Positions 1 to 12,800 of a stretch of DNA of 47,625 nt are shown here, piece after piece. Every line of letters begins with the position of its first letter. Within the stretch, counting starts at the first letter, position 1. Under the pieces are notes generated by a model, which was not told where the DNA came from, made no database searches, and was given only the letters and a program-made list of their open reading frames with translations. This DNA comes from Acanthaster planci (Eukaryota; Echinodermata; Asteroidea; Valvatida; Acanthasteridae), in NCBI RefSeq assembly GCF_001949145.1, contig NW_019091361.1, positions 1,209,834 to 1,257,458 of the forward strand. Direction: 5' to 3'. A program made the translations under genes and the position numbers.

Positions 1-783
1 GTGAGGTTCAGTACGCTTTCTAGTGCAGAAGCCTAGGGGGTTAGGGATAATGTAAATCTGAATATTTATAAGCACAATTGGATGTAGTGAGAATTTAGAA
101 TTGTGTGCAGCGGAAATGTCGTATGTTGCATGTTCTCGGTTGATTATTAGTGAATTCTCACCACGTGCTTTTTACAACCATTGCGTAATGCAGGGCCACC
201 ATAAGTACTTACATGTACAGTGTACATTTATAGTACCTTCGTGATGCACATGCGCTAACACACGCTGGGGCGGCATAACTCGTTATCCATTGTTCGTCAT
301 GTTTGCTTTTTTTTCTTGCATGCATTCTGTGCGCTAGTAATGCCATGCAATATTAAAGCCATATCTGAACTGACCCTTTCGGTTCAGTTCGAGTCGAAAG
401 TGCCATGTTCAATGATTTTTGGTTCAGTTCGGCTGCAGCACTAGTACTATCTCAGGCAGTCACTCTGAAGTCCTTCCTCTCACAACCCCCCCATCGCTAT
501 TTTCACTTGTGTCTTCATTTCTGAAATGCAGTTCAGATTGCTTTCTTAGCTTTCGTAAACATGCAGACTCATGTACATGTACATGTAGTTAATTAATAGT
601 TGTATGACCTGTTTTTATTGATCATACTCAAAGCTCTGTAAAGTCCTGAACCCATCTAAATTGAGAGAAATTTGTGAAGAAACCTTCAGTCTGTCTGATA
701 TAAACCATGACAAACAGTGCACTGTGCATTTTCCTCAAACTAAAGAAAGTCTTAAGATTTTTTAATCTTTTTTTTCCCCACAG
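1..783 (+). other. Upstream intron of furin gene
   Basis: No coding exon was recognised. The upstream prodomain exon (expected to contain a WAVxIPGG-like motif) is not here in any frame I checked. The segment contains TACATGTA-type palindromes (571-588) and ends in the pyrimidine tract and cag acceptor of the first visible exon. Confidence 0.6.
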
Positions 784-885
784 ATCGTTGATAACCATTA
801 TCATTTTCTGGATCATCACGCCATTGAGAAAAGATCGCTGTCCTCAAACAAGGAAAGACATCTGCACCTTAAAAAAGAAGAACAT
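784..885 (+). CDS. furin: Furin exon 1 in window: late prodomain
   Basis: It encodes 34 residues beginning [18 protein letters not shown], matching the late prodomain of furin-class convertases (YHFWHRGVTKRS in human furin). The EKRS site corresponds to the secondary, pH-triggered prodomain cleavage site. A His aligns with the furin pH-sensor His69, here inside a His-His pair, with one extra residue before it. The acceptor follows a strong pyrimidine tract (ttttttttccccacag) and the donor is CAT|gtaagt. Both ends are phase 0. Exon numbering here starts with the first exon visible; the true exon 1 with the signal peptide is upstream and not in the window. Confidence 0.9.
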
Positions 886-3800
886 GTAAGTACACAGAGC
901 AAGGGACATTTACAGTAAACCTTACATGCTTGATGAAGGCCTTGCTATGCACTTAGGCTTTGATGGTATTTAAGTTTTTAGGGCGGTAGTTTTTCAGTAC
1001 TGAAAAATACTGACTGGCGATCCATAAATACGAAATTACCAGCAAATACCATATGGAATTTTTATACCATGGTATTCTTGCTAAAAAAAAATAAGGAAAA
1101 CCCCCATATGGTCGTATTTCACTCCACCTCTTCCAAGTTCATATACCGGAACAGCTGTCCTTGATGAAGAACAGTACATGTACATTGTACATGTGTGTGT
1201 CTGTGTACAGGGTATAAAATGTACAATGCATGTACATGTAGATACATTTGAATGGTTTAATATTGCCTCTTTCTACATGTACATGCACATGTTTACATAT
1301 GTTATGCACAAATGTACATGTACATAACACAATATGTCACTATTGCATACCATACATGTACATGTACATGTTTAGATGAATATACATTTCATAAAATTTC
1401 CACCGTTTTAAGAAATTATATCTGTTAAAAGTACAGATAGATGGGACCACGGACTGCATTTGGAAGTTTCCAAATTTGGGGAGATAAATGTAATTCAGTT
1501 ATGTACACGTATTGTCCAAGACATCTACATACATCTTGGACATGTATGTAAAAGTTGGACCAACAATGCCGATCAATTCCTTTATGTCTGGGTTTTACTC
1601 CAGCTTTTTTAAATTCACTCTCACAAGTACATGTCTTAAAGTGACATTGGGGAACTGAAACATATATACCCAGCAAGAAATGAGACCAAGGGGTACCCCC
1701 CCAACATGTCCAATCCCTATACACATTCCAGACTATTGTTACTTAACACATCCCCCCCCCAAGATGTCTGAAAGGAATTCCCCCGATTCCTGTGAGACAA
1801 TGACCAACACAAAGCAGGGGGGGGGTTCTCTCCGTCTCATACCTTGCTGCATATGTGTTTGCCAACCACAAAGTGCATGTTGTCACATGTGAGACCATGG
1901 TCAGACCAGATGGTCAGATGGTCAGGTTCTCAATAGCACAGTGTACATGTACTGTACATCCACCTCAGTCACCACCTCAGATACATTGTACGTGTACAGT
2001 AATTAGGTTGGCAAAAGCAGTTGAATTTCGTTACCAAAATCAGTTCTCCCCATCCAAGGAAATTGAACCAATTTCTCCCATGTTGGGAATAGGCATGTAC
2101 ATGTACCTATACTAGTACATGCAGTGTACAAGAGCATGTACTGTACATGTACGTGTACATTTTCATGTACAAAATTGTTCATGCACAAGTACCATCAGTA
2201 CCGTACATGTATGAAACTTGTATGTTTTTGCTGTACATGAACATGGAATGGGCATGACGTGCAGATTTACCAATACGTACCGGTACCGGCACATAAAACA
2301 TGTACATTGTAGATCAGATCCATACTGGCACATGTATGTTAAAGTGAGACGCATACCAGTACATGTACATGTGCTGTAATTCTTGACAGCATCTTTGTGA
2401 CATGCTTTTTCTCATTTTTGTATGAGTGGACTTGAGACTTAAATCGTTTGTGCCCTGTTGTCATTTTCTTGTATTCGTATGTACCGGTATGTACATGTAT
2501 GTTCCATTTAAAAAACAGCGTCTCCAGTGACCCTTTTCTCTGCTTCATCAAAACATACCGGTACATGTACATGTACCAGTGCATGTACATGTATGTGGGT
2601 CTTTATTTTAATATTGGGGGCAAATATGTATTTCAGGGATATCACAATTATCGTGACCATTTAAAACAAGACCAGTTTCACTTTCCCATTTAATTTTCAT
2701 ATATTTGTCGATTAATACATGTATGTGTTGATTACATTAAATTCATTTACATTAAAAAAAGTTGATTTACACAATAATTACAAAGGAAAAACCTCATCGT
2801 TTCTCACTATTTTTTCAGTATTTAGTGTGACATTTTGGATGACCTGTTTCACATGACATATTCCTACCACTGGCAAAACAAATAAATTGTTTATTTTCTA
2901 ACTAACCTATCAACAGAAAGGTAAATCATGATATCAGATAAATCTCCAAATGAAATTCATTCTAATTGAGAATACAGGTGCCGTCATAATCTGATATAAC
3001 AATGTTAAATTTCGTTCCTCCAGTTGTTACGAAGTTAAAATAATTTTTGGCTTCTATTCATCAATTTTGATGTCATAAAGCATTATTACTGTCACCAAAC
3101 ATTGCCCATATTGTTGTGGGTTCAACATTTGTGAATAAAAAAAGAAGCCTTTTATAATGAAAATGTAGAAACACGAAGGATTGGGGCATAAAAAGAATTC
3201 TTGTTAAAGGAGAATCTTGTACTTAAAATGCTGTTATTAACGAGGTTGGACTGTCATGACTGAAGGGGTAGGCCCATAAAAACTTGTCACGCACCCACTG
3301 GCCTACTTGAAAGTTAAAAACATAACTGCTGTCTTTACTTGATAATGAAGAAAATGTCAAAGAAAGTTGCAGAGATACATGTACTTAGATGCCGGTTCAC
3401 ATTTGTATTCAAGTGGAATGCAAAGAAAGTTTGATGTCACGAAGCATTTATGCCAAAAAGTTCAACAAAATCCCCACGTCCAATTTTGTGATTTGAGCTG
3501 TATGCTAATGTACATGTATGTTGATGACGTCACAGCGCGCCGGCCTAGCGGACCATTCACAAAATAGCACCAGCATGCTGAGTCGGCCGGCGTGGCGCAC
3601 GCGCGCCGGTGACTGTTTCCTGAGAGGCGTAATGTGCATTGCACTGTTTCCATGTGGTCACTGCCACCGAACGTTCCGCCGCTCACAAGATAGTCGCCGG
3701 CACACGTGTACCGACTTGACACAGCACACTGTTAATGGACTGCTAGGCCAGCATGTCATGACATTGTTAACGGACATTAGCATATAGGTAAACTCGCAAA

Positions 3801-6800
3801 ATGAAAAATGGCGACGACGACAAGTGTCTCCGATTCGAAGGGGAAAAATGTTTCCTTTCTTCCATACGCTGTTTTAAGTGGCTATCGTGCTCCTCTTTTT
3901 GGCAAATACGTTCAGTTTCGGGTAAATTTTACCTTCATGTCTTGAGGAGAAACCTGCAACCCGTAACTTTTTGTCACAGCCTAACGTGTGAGTAACAAAA
4001 ACTTTGATCGAAATTTCTCGACGTTGAAAGAATGGCAGGAACTTGGCATGTTTGTGTCAGGTGACAAACACATGACAGCGCATGCTGGCTTGCAATATGA
4101 TCCCGACTCGGGTGAACGTTGGAAGTTGCACGAACGTTTTTGTTTACAAATTAACGATTTTGCGAGTAACCAAAATATTTTTTGACGAGAATTGACAGGG
4201 ATATCTTCAGAAATGTTTGGGATCTCAGGTTAGTAGGAGGTATTTTGGGGGGGGGTTACTCAGAGTTGATATTTTAGGTTTTGAAAATGATTTGCAACAG
4301 CTTTTTGTTTGTTTTTAACAGCAAAAAATGATTTTAACTTCATAACAACTGGAGGAACGAAATGTTACATTGTTATATCAGATTATGACGGCACCTGTAT
4401 TCTCAATTAGAATGACATCAAAATTGATGAATAGAAGCCAAAAAATATTTTAACTTCGTAACAACTGGAGGAACGAAATTTAACATTGTTATATCAGATT
4501 ATGACGGCACCTGTATTCTCAATTAGAATGACATCAAAATTGATGAATAGAAGCCAAAAATGATTTTAACTTCGTAACAACTGGAGGAACGAAATGTTAC
4601 ATTGTTATATCAGATTATGATAGCATCTGCATTCTCAATTAGAATGAATTTCATTTGGAGATTTATCTGATATCATGATTTACCTTTCTGTTGATAGGTT
4701 AGTTAGAAAATAAACAATTTATTTGTTTTGCCAATGGTATGAATAGTCATATGAAACAGGTCATCCAAAATGTCACACTAAATACCGAAAAAATAGTGAG
4801 AAACGATGAGGTTTTTCCTTTGTAATTATTGTGTAAATCAACTTTTTTTAATGTAAATGAATTTAATGTAATCAACACATATTAACTGACAAATACATAT
4901 GAAAATTAAATGGGAAAGTGAAACTGGTGCAGTTTTAAATGGTCATGATAATTGTGATGTCCCAGAAGTACACATTGGCCCCCATCTCAAAATAAATGTA
5001 CATGTACTGTTAACAGTTTGGGGAAGAGTTCAAGGAAGTCACATGTGAAGTTGTGTGCGCTTGTCAATATCAAAAACCCTAGCCTCTGTATTGATTGATG
5101 CATTGAATACATTTGCCAGCCATTGAAGACATGATTTGGAAATCTCCCTGCCAACCTTCCATTACCTTATATTGGTGTACCATCACTGCAGGTGCATTGG
5201 GTGGAGCAGCAGGTAGCCAAGAGCAGGATGAAGAGAGACAGTACCACTCCTGCCAGTTCTCAGCTCAACGATCCAAAGTGGCCGCTGTGGTATCTGGTGA
5301 GGGGAAGTTATTTTGCTAACCTGCATCCCTCCCTTTCTATCCTCAATCCCCCCTCAGTGCTACTCAGGGGCAATGCATATGTTTCATGGCATTTGTTTAT
5401 TAAATGATATCATTGTTGTGAACAACGGAATGCAGAAGGAATCCAGAAAAAAAAAAACCCAGACAAAATATTGGTACCAGGCTGTTCAGTAGACCATACA
5501 CAAGACTTTACAAGTTCAGGGGTGAACTTTGACAAAGGAATGCTCTTGTTGCAGCTGATTGGAATAGTTTGTGACCTGACTTCAGACTGGACATCATGTG
5601 TTGGTCTTGTAATGGTCTTGTTACATGTACGGGGGGTATGTGTAGGGTGTATGTGGTCAGAAGGGGTCTCTAGATTTTGACTGTGACACTGATGGCACAT
5701 TTTCAGGCTGCAGATTTGCAAATGTTGAACACAATTCAATTTTGGTGAATTTCACAGTAAATGCCTTGTAATACCGTGCATGTTTGAAATTTTTTTTGCC
5801 TTTTTACATCGTCGGGAAGCATGAACCAACCAGTACTTGCAGGTCAAAAAAAGGAAAAGTTGGAAGATTGAAATACTATTAAAAATAGTACATATCTGAA
5901 AATGATATACTGCATTTTACCACCTCTACAAGCACATGTACATTACCAAACCATTCATTTTTTCTGCTGTTTTTACTTTTTTCTAAACCCAGCAAAGAGA
6001 GCCAGGCCTTGATATGAATGTAATTCCAGCCTGGAAAAAAGACTACACAGGCACTGGTGTTGTGGTGTCCATTTTGGATGATGGAATCGAGAAAAACCAT
6101 CCAGATCTGAGTGCCAACTACGTAAGTACAGTAGATGATGTCATGGCATTAACTGCAAACTTTAGCAAATGGCATACGAGTCAAACCTTCCAACAGATTT
6201 TTAAAAAATCCTTACAGCTTTTCTTTTTACCCTGAAGCACGTCACCAGTACTTGGGGAATTTGATGATGGACTACCCATCTGCAAAGAGAAAGAATTCCA
6301 AAAAGCAAACATTTCAGAGAATTGGAAATTGGTGTGGTTTCCTGGACGTTCAGTACATTTTGCCTGGTAATGCCTAAGGCATGTGAACAGTATACTGGTA
6401 CATGAACCCAAGAATGGGTGTTATAACTTCCATCGATAATGATGTCAGAAACTGTTTGTATTTCCTCCTTTCAGTCTGGTGCAGCTGAAGATGTGGTTCA
6501 CATTAACATGAACCCTCTTGCTGTAAACAGTGGATAAAACAATCATCTGGGACATCAGTTGCAATATCCAGTCAAACTGATTTTTTTTAAGTAGCATGAC
6601 TTCAGTTCGGTAATATGTCTGTCGACAGAATGGCATTCAAGGTCTTTAACATGTAAAAGTTTTGCAAGTTACATGTTATTTAAGCCGTGCTTAGAGCCTA
6701 TTTTGCTTTCAGGTTTTCCAGTTGCTTTATTCCAATTTCTCCCAAGTCGCAGATGGGAGTTGGTTTAAAATTCCCTATAGGGCAAGTCCTCAATGTCATG

Positions 6801-9800
6801 CCTGCTTTGCACCAACCTTACATGCATTGGAAGTTCCACCTTCAAAGACATTTCTGGATTTCAGTGTTCTTTATTCTCTTGTTGGGTGTCTGGATGGAAA
6901 ATACCCACGCGAGTTTTTTCCTGATTGAGTGTCCAAGTGTTTGAGTGATGACTGAGTAATTTAAAAAGAAAACATGGTATTACATGTGGGACAAAAAGGG
7001 GGCTTTTTTTGTGGACTTACCTGTAAAATGTTCAATAATTGGTTATCTACAGGTACATGTATGTGTTGACATGTTGATATTTTACATTGTGCAATCTTGA
7101 TGTCGGCATAAGGGTGCTCACTTCCATGTGTAAATTGTTTGGAAGGTTTCGTACTTTTTTCTTTGTTTATGCGCTATACACATACTTGTACGTTTACCCG
7201 TTTGTGCCTACAAGTCACATTGTTCAATGTTGTATTAGAAAATGTGTTGGCTCAAAGTAGCAGTTTCTTTGGATTTTGTTTGTTTTGGTACAGGTGCGAG
7301 TGTTTGATGTAGTGCTTGTGAATGTGCCTGGTTTACCAAAAATTACAAAAATGCCATTTCCTGCAGTAAATGGCATTTAGTCTTTATGCTCACTCAATAG
7401 AGCTGACACGTTTGTGTACGGTGCCTCTTTTTAATTCTATAGTTCTCATCCCCAACTGACCCCACATGCACCTGTATTGTTGGCAAAATGAGAAACCTTG
7501 TTTGGAACTGCCAACCCTTTAGAAAACTTAAAAGGAGAAGACACTCTTCCCAATTCTTTGGGGAGGAGGGAGGGAGGGACAGAGCAAAGTGCAATGAGCT
7601 GGTTTTAAAGTACCTGGTACCGATAGTACAGGTACGTTAAAAAACTGCATCTGGGGCTTGGCGATGTTGGCTCCAAATCTCTGGCCAGTATTAATGCATG
7701 ACGTCGTACGGGTACTTGATTATATTAAACCAACCTTTCACCATTTAGTCCTGTTTCTAAATGCTGTACATGTACACATATGTGTACATTTTCCTCTATA
7801 ATAAATATATTTATGGTAGAAAGGATCAGAAAACTTTAATTCTAGTGGTTTTGCTTGCACATGTGGTGCTCCATTGGCCCCCCCCCATGAATGCATGTTC
7901 AAAATAGTTGAAAAAACTTTCTAGGCGTGTTTTATTATCTGATAAAACCACCCTCACGAAGTCCTGTGGACTAATCATAGTAGTCAGTCTTTAATACATG
8001 TACATGTACATGTATTATGATTAAGGGAATACATGTGTAATTGTTTTGGAGAAGTTTTAAACTAGTACATGTAGATTTCAATCCGGATAGGGCCTGGGAA
8101 CAATACTGAAAGTCCATTATTGGTGCCAGGCCCCCTTGCTGTTTGAAATTTATTTGTTTAAACTGCTTCATCACACTTTTATTCCCATTCATATATGGTA
8201 GTACGGTACCTTTTTGCTTTAAAGTAGACTTACATGTAAGTCGATAATTCATGCTGTTAATACTCACCATTTAAATTTTTTTTTAAACCAACTGGTCACC
8301 TCCTGAGGTCAAAAATATATGAGAACTATAGAATACAAAAGGGACATCATAATGAGTCAACCACAAGTCAGTCACAAGTTGTGTGACATTGACAAGCCAG
8401 GGCACAAGTATTGGAAAGTAGTAACAGTGGACAGTGAAAATATTACACATGTATAGGCCTACATGTACATGTGTGTTTGTGATGGTTCAGTTTTGAGTAT
8501 GACTTGACTTGAGACCAGATGACTTGTGGTCAGAGGTGTAATGTTCCAAAAATGCATTGATAACCATTGTATTACATGCCACAGGCATTTACATGTAATG
8601 TATATGCGGTCATGATGGCCATTGCATGTACCTGTAAAAAAGTGTTCTCTTGTAAATGCTTGCATTCTTATACAGCCGTACTTGGTGTGATTCTTTCACT
8701 TGCAATGTCTGCAAAATCTATGGTCATCAGTGGTTTGCATGTTGTTGTTTTATTGTGATGTTTTATTTAATATATCAGGATCCAGTTGCCAGTTATGATG
8801 TGAATAGCCGAGACGACGACCCCCAGCCCAGATATGATTTCACCAACGAAAACAGGTGTTGTGTGTGTGTGTGTGTACATGTACAGGGACCCCATTCTCA
8901 CCCACATTGACCCATCTCGACTTGGGCTTGAACCCTGTTCATGCATTCATTGTGCAGGTTGATGGACCGGGGCAGGAATTCCTGACCCCCCAAAACTGCA
9001 TGGGTTGGCCCAGCACATTCATTTATTGGTAAACTCTGATGTTAACACAAACATGTAGTGTGAATATTGATTTTTGCAGAGGTTTAAACTGGGGGCTGTT
9101 CTCTTTTTTATTTCTGTTTTCATTTCACAGGCAAGCATTAAAAGAGTTGCTTGTGATGAATGAGGAAAATGTCCAAAAAAGTTCAGAATATTCTTGATGA
9201 TTCCTTTCAAAGAAAAGGTTTCATTCATATTGAGGGGCTCTTCGCAAAACGCACAGACAGTTTTTCCAAGCATACCCCTAGCTGCTAAATATATTACTCA
9301 AGATTTTAGCTGCCTCAGAAGCTTACCAAACATTTGTGTGTGACATGAGAAGCAGATGCCTAGGCGTTTGTGAAAATTCCTCTCTGCACAGCAGTCCATT
9401 TCCTGCAGAAAAAAAAATATTTCGCAGGATTGATGTTCCCACCGCCAACTTGTTTGGCATCAACAAGTTGTGGTTTTTTTCAGGGAAGATTAAGCGGTGG
9501 GGTTGTACGGTACCCGGTATCCATCATTACCTCCACATGGTCCACAATTGGACCAGCAGGTGCGGCCAAAAATCGAGCTGGGTTAAGATGGGGGGGCATT
9601 AGTGCATGATCTGCGGCCTCGTCCTTTTGCACTCAGACTTCATTTTCTTTCCTGTGCCATGCTCCCATTTCAGCTTCTGCATGCCGTGCTGATTGAATTC
9701 AGTCAAACCTTTTCATTTGCACGCAGTCCTTTTACAGTGTACTGAAGTTCAACGTGATTGGAGTGTATCAGAGCAAATAGTAGGTCACCTAAGCAAAGCA

Positions 9801-12800
9801 GTTTTGGATTCCAATGGCATTGTAGTTTGCTGTAGCTGTGTGTCACAGTACTCAAGTCCAACTGCGCAAACTTATGTACATGTACCATTACCAACTCTAT
9901 GACCTATGGTACATCAGGCCCTAATGAATACCGTGATTGTTCCAAGACAGAGGTTGTCAGTTCACCTTTCATTAAAAATGGATAAAGGACATTACATTCT
10001 AGAAAGTAGATAATAAACATCGCTGAGTTGCTGACGGTGTCATTACACGGGTAGCTGTGTATGTAGACACTTCAAACGGTAAGGTACCGACATTCAGCCT
10101 ACATGTACCGGTACATGTTCATATACCTAATAGGAAGTACAGGTACCATACAGTGTTTCACACACCCTAGTGCCTGGTTCTGTTAAAATTCAAATGTCAC
10201 CAGTTACACCTACTGGGTACCTGTACATGTAGGTTTTCAAAGATTCCGGCAAACCTGTAAATGTGATGTGTGCAAAGAAAAGGATTTCATTCAGCTGCGC
10301 CTGCTTGCATGCATTTTGTGTTTTTATTTCACACATACATGTACATGTAACTCATCGTTTTGAGTTTTCTTGTCTTCAAGACTGGAAGTAAAGGTCATGT
10401 TTCATACTTTTTGAGTTTCGAGTTTAATTCCGAAATCAGCAATTTTGCATACCGTATACGTGAAATAGATACATTTGGCACATTTACCTACTGTGCCCAG
10501 TAGTATGTACATGTATGTGTTCACGCTTCTGTTTGGAAAATACCTTGGCCAGAAGGTACAGTGTAAGTCACAGTGAAACTGACGCCTTTGCTCTAGAGCC
10601 AATCGTATAGATAGATTTGACTGAGCTTTTTCACAATATTTTTAGGTGATGCTAATGTTGTACACGTACGTGTACGAATACAAAACAGCAATGTTGGATA
10701 AGAGAAAATAAAATGCATAAACTTTGATTCTCATTCAATTTCAGTAACTTGACAAATTTGCAGAACTTACAGCAGTGTAACATGTTAGGACATTTTTTTC
10801 AAGCAGAATTTGTGTAAACTTACAACGCAGTACACATGCTGTGTTGCCTCGATGCCGGTACATAGGTACAACACTTGTACGTGTCACATCGATAAATTTG
10901 TTGGTGTGGAACAAACCTGCCTTGTACCAACCATTTATAAATCCCTAGAGTTTTTTGGAATGAAGACAGACATGGACTTGTACAAGAATCGGAATCTAGT
11001 GGATTGGTGCCTGAGTACTGTTGTCAGTTTCACTGGAATTAACTAAATTTTCAGCCTCAACTAATTTCAAAATCATTCAACTTTTAACCACCTGCTCACA
11101 ACTTGCCGTTCATTCTTTCCTATTTCAACCATTGCAATCCTTGTCACAATGCTAACAATATAAAGGATGCACCGGGCAGTTGGGATCTAAATGATAACGA
11201 CGAGGATCCACAGCCTCGCTACTCACCATCTAACATAAACAGGTTGGAACTTTGTAGAACATAGTTTTATGGTGTTATTTATTTATCTTTAGTTATTCAG
11301 TTAGTTATTTTAAAGGTGTTTTTTATTTTATTATTTTGGTGTCGAGATGCTTTGTGTTTGGGGATTTTACCCTTCATTGACGTATATTTATGACATTATA
11401 CATGTATGTTCAGTGTTGTCATGAGGGCTTGGAAAAAATAAAAAAAACTTAGCTTGGATGGGGATCAAGCCCATGACCTCCTACCTACTATGGCAGATGT
11501 CTTATCACTCAATCACCGAGCTTGCCTGGGCTGGCTGGCTGGCTTGGGTCAGATGAGCATCGTTACTAAGCCAAACATACAAACGATGTGGTTTTTGCAT
11601 CAGGAATGTTTTTTTTTTTTTTGTACCGGGAGTTCTTGGCCCTTCACCAATGTATAATATTTTTTAACTGAAATAATATTTGGATAGCTTCTTGCACTGG
11701 TATAAGAGTCCCTTGAAGTGTGTTGAGGAGGTTCAGTGGAGAAAACAGTGTTTGTGACTACATATATATCCAGGTTAAAAACAAGTCCAAGTTTATTTTA
11801 GGGAGAGGTCTTGTGGATGGTACTACATGTAAGCCATTTGCGAGTTAAATTTGAATAAAATCTGGTACGCTGAGCTCTTAAACTTCACGTGAACATAACA
11901 ACTTGAATTCTCCATACTAAAACCACTGTTGCTATACCTCGTGATTAAGCTTACCCCTCGGGGTAAGCTTTTGCTTAGTTACATAAGAGATGCCTTGCAA
12001 TAATGCACTGTTTTCAATGGGTAAGGAGGGCACAAAGGAACCAGTCCATTCCAGAGATGGTGGTCACTATGCAAAAGCTTGCCCCAGATCAAGAGGTATA
12101 CATGTAGCAACAGTGTCTTTAGTCTGGGGAATTCAAATTATGTTTCTATGCAATCAGATAATACAGTGTACCAGATTTTATTCAAATTTAACTCGCAAGT
12201 GGGTTATTTGCAAATGAGCATACTTGACTGGTTGCTACAACCTCTAAGGCTATTTCCATGATAGATATGATTGATGTGGTTTTTTTTTCATTGTTAGTTT
12301 CTCTTTTTGAATGGCAGATTTTGGTTGCATGATTAAGGAACAAGAAAAAAGTGCTAGTGTCTCCAAAAAGAAAAAAAAGAAAACAAAAAGAAAACCAGCC
12401 ATGCACAGCATGCAAAGAATCTAGTGCTATTTGAGCAGATTTTGACGTCAAGATGGATTGATCTGTAAAAACTTCAACAGTTTTTATAATACCGACCGTC
12501 ACAATGTATTTTGGTCAGCACTGGCTTTGGAAACTCACTTTAAAATTCCAAATCCTAATTTACTCTCAGGTTTTTAAAGGAACTGGTCATTCAGAGTTGT
12601 TCTGTGCTGTTGAACCTTGAAAGAAGTGACTACTTTGGTCTGATGTGTCACCTACCCGGTACATGTTCAGTGTTTTCCCTTCGCGAAGTCTATTTGTTCA
12701 TTGCACTCCCACGCACCATGTCGGAGGAGGAGCTTGTCATAAAGGCATCAAAACTTTCGCCCGTCAAATAATATCCAACACAGAATATTACCACAAGAGG

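Larger units (their letters stand above)
886..5191 (+). other. Furin intron 1 (as seen here)
   Basis: The intron is about 4.3 kb and rich in TACATGTA palindromes, densest at about 2090-2600. It holds one copy of a dispersed repeat (about 1625-1850) and a large inverted-repeat element (2602-4996). No furin exon was recognised inside. Confidence 0.7.

Noticed and set aside
1139-1330. Open frames made of CTCTFVH/HVHV-like repeats.
   Set aside because: They are translations of the TACATGTA palindrome repeats, not protein genes.
9336-9609. Two overlapping open frames between exons 4a and 4b that might be a third alternative exon.
   Set aside because: Neither contains the DPQPRY core or the calcium aspartates, and neither has a 77-nt frame with suitable splice sites.
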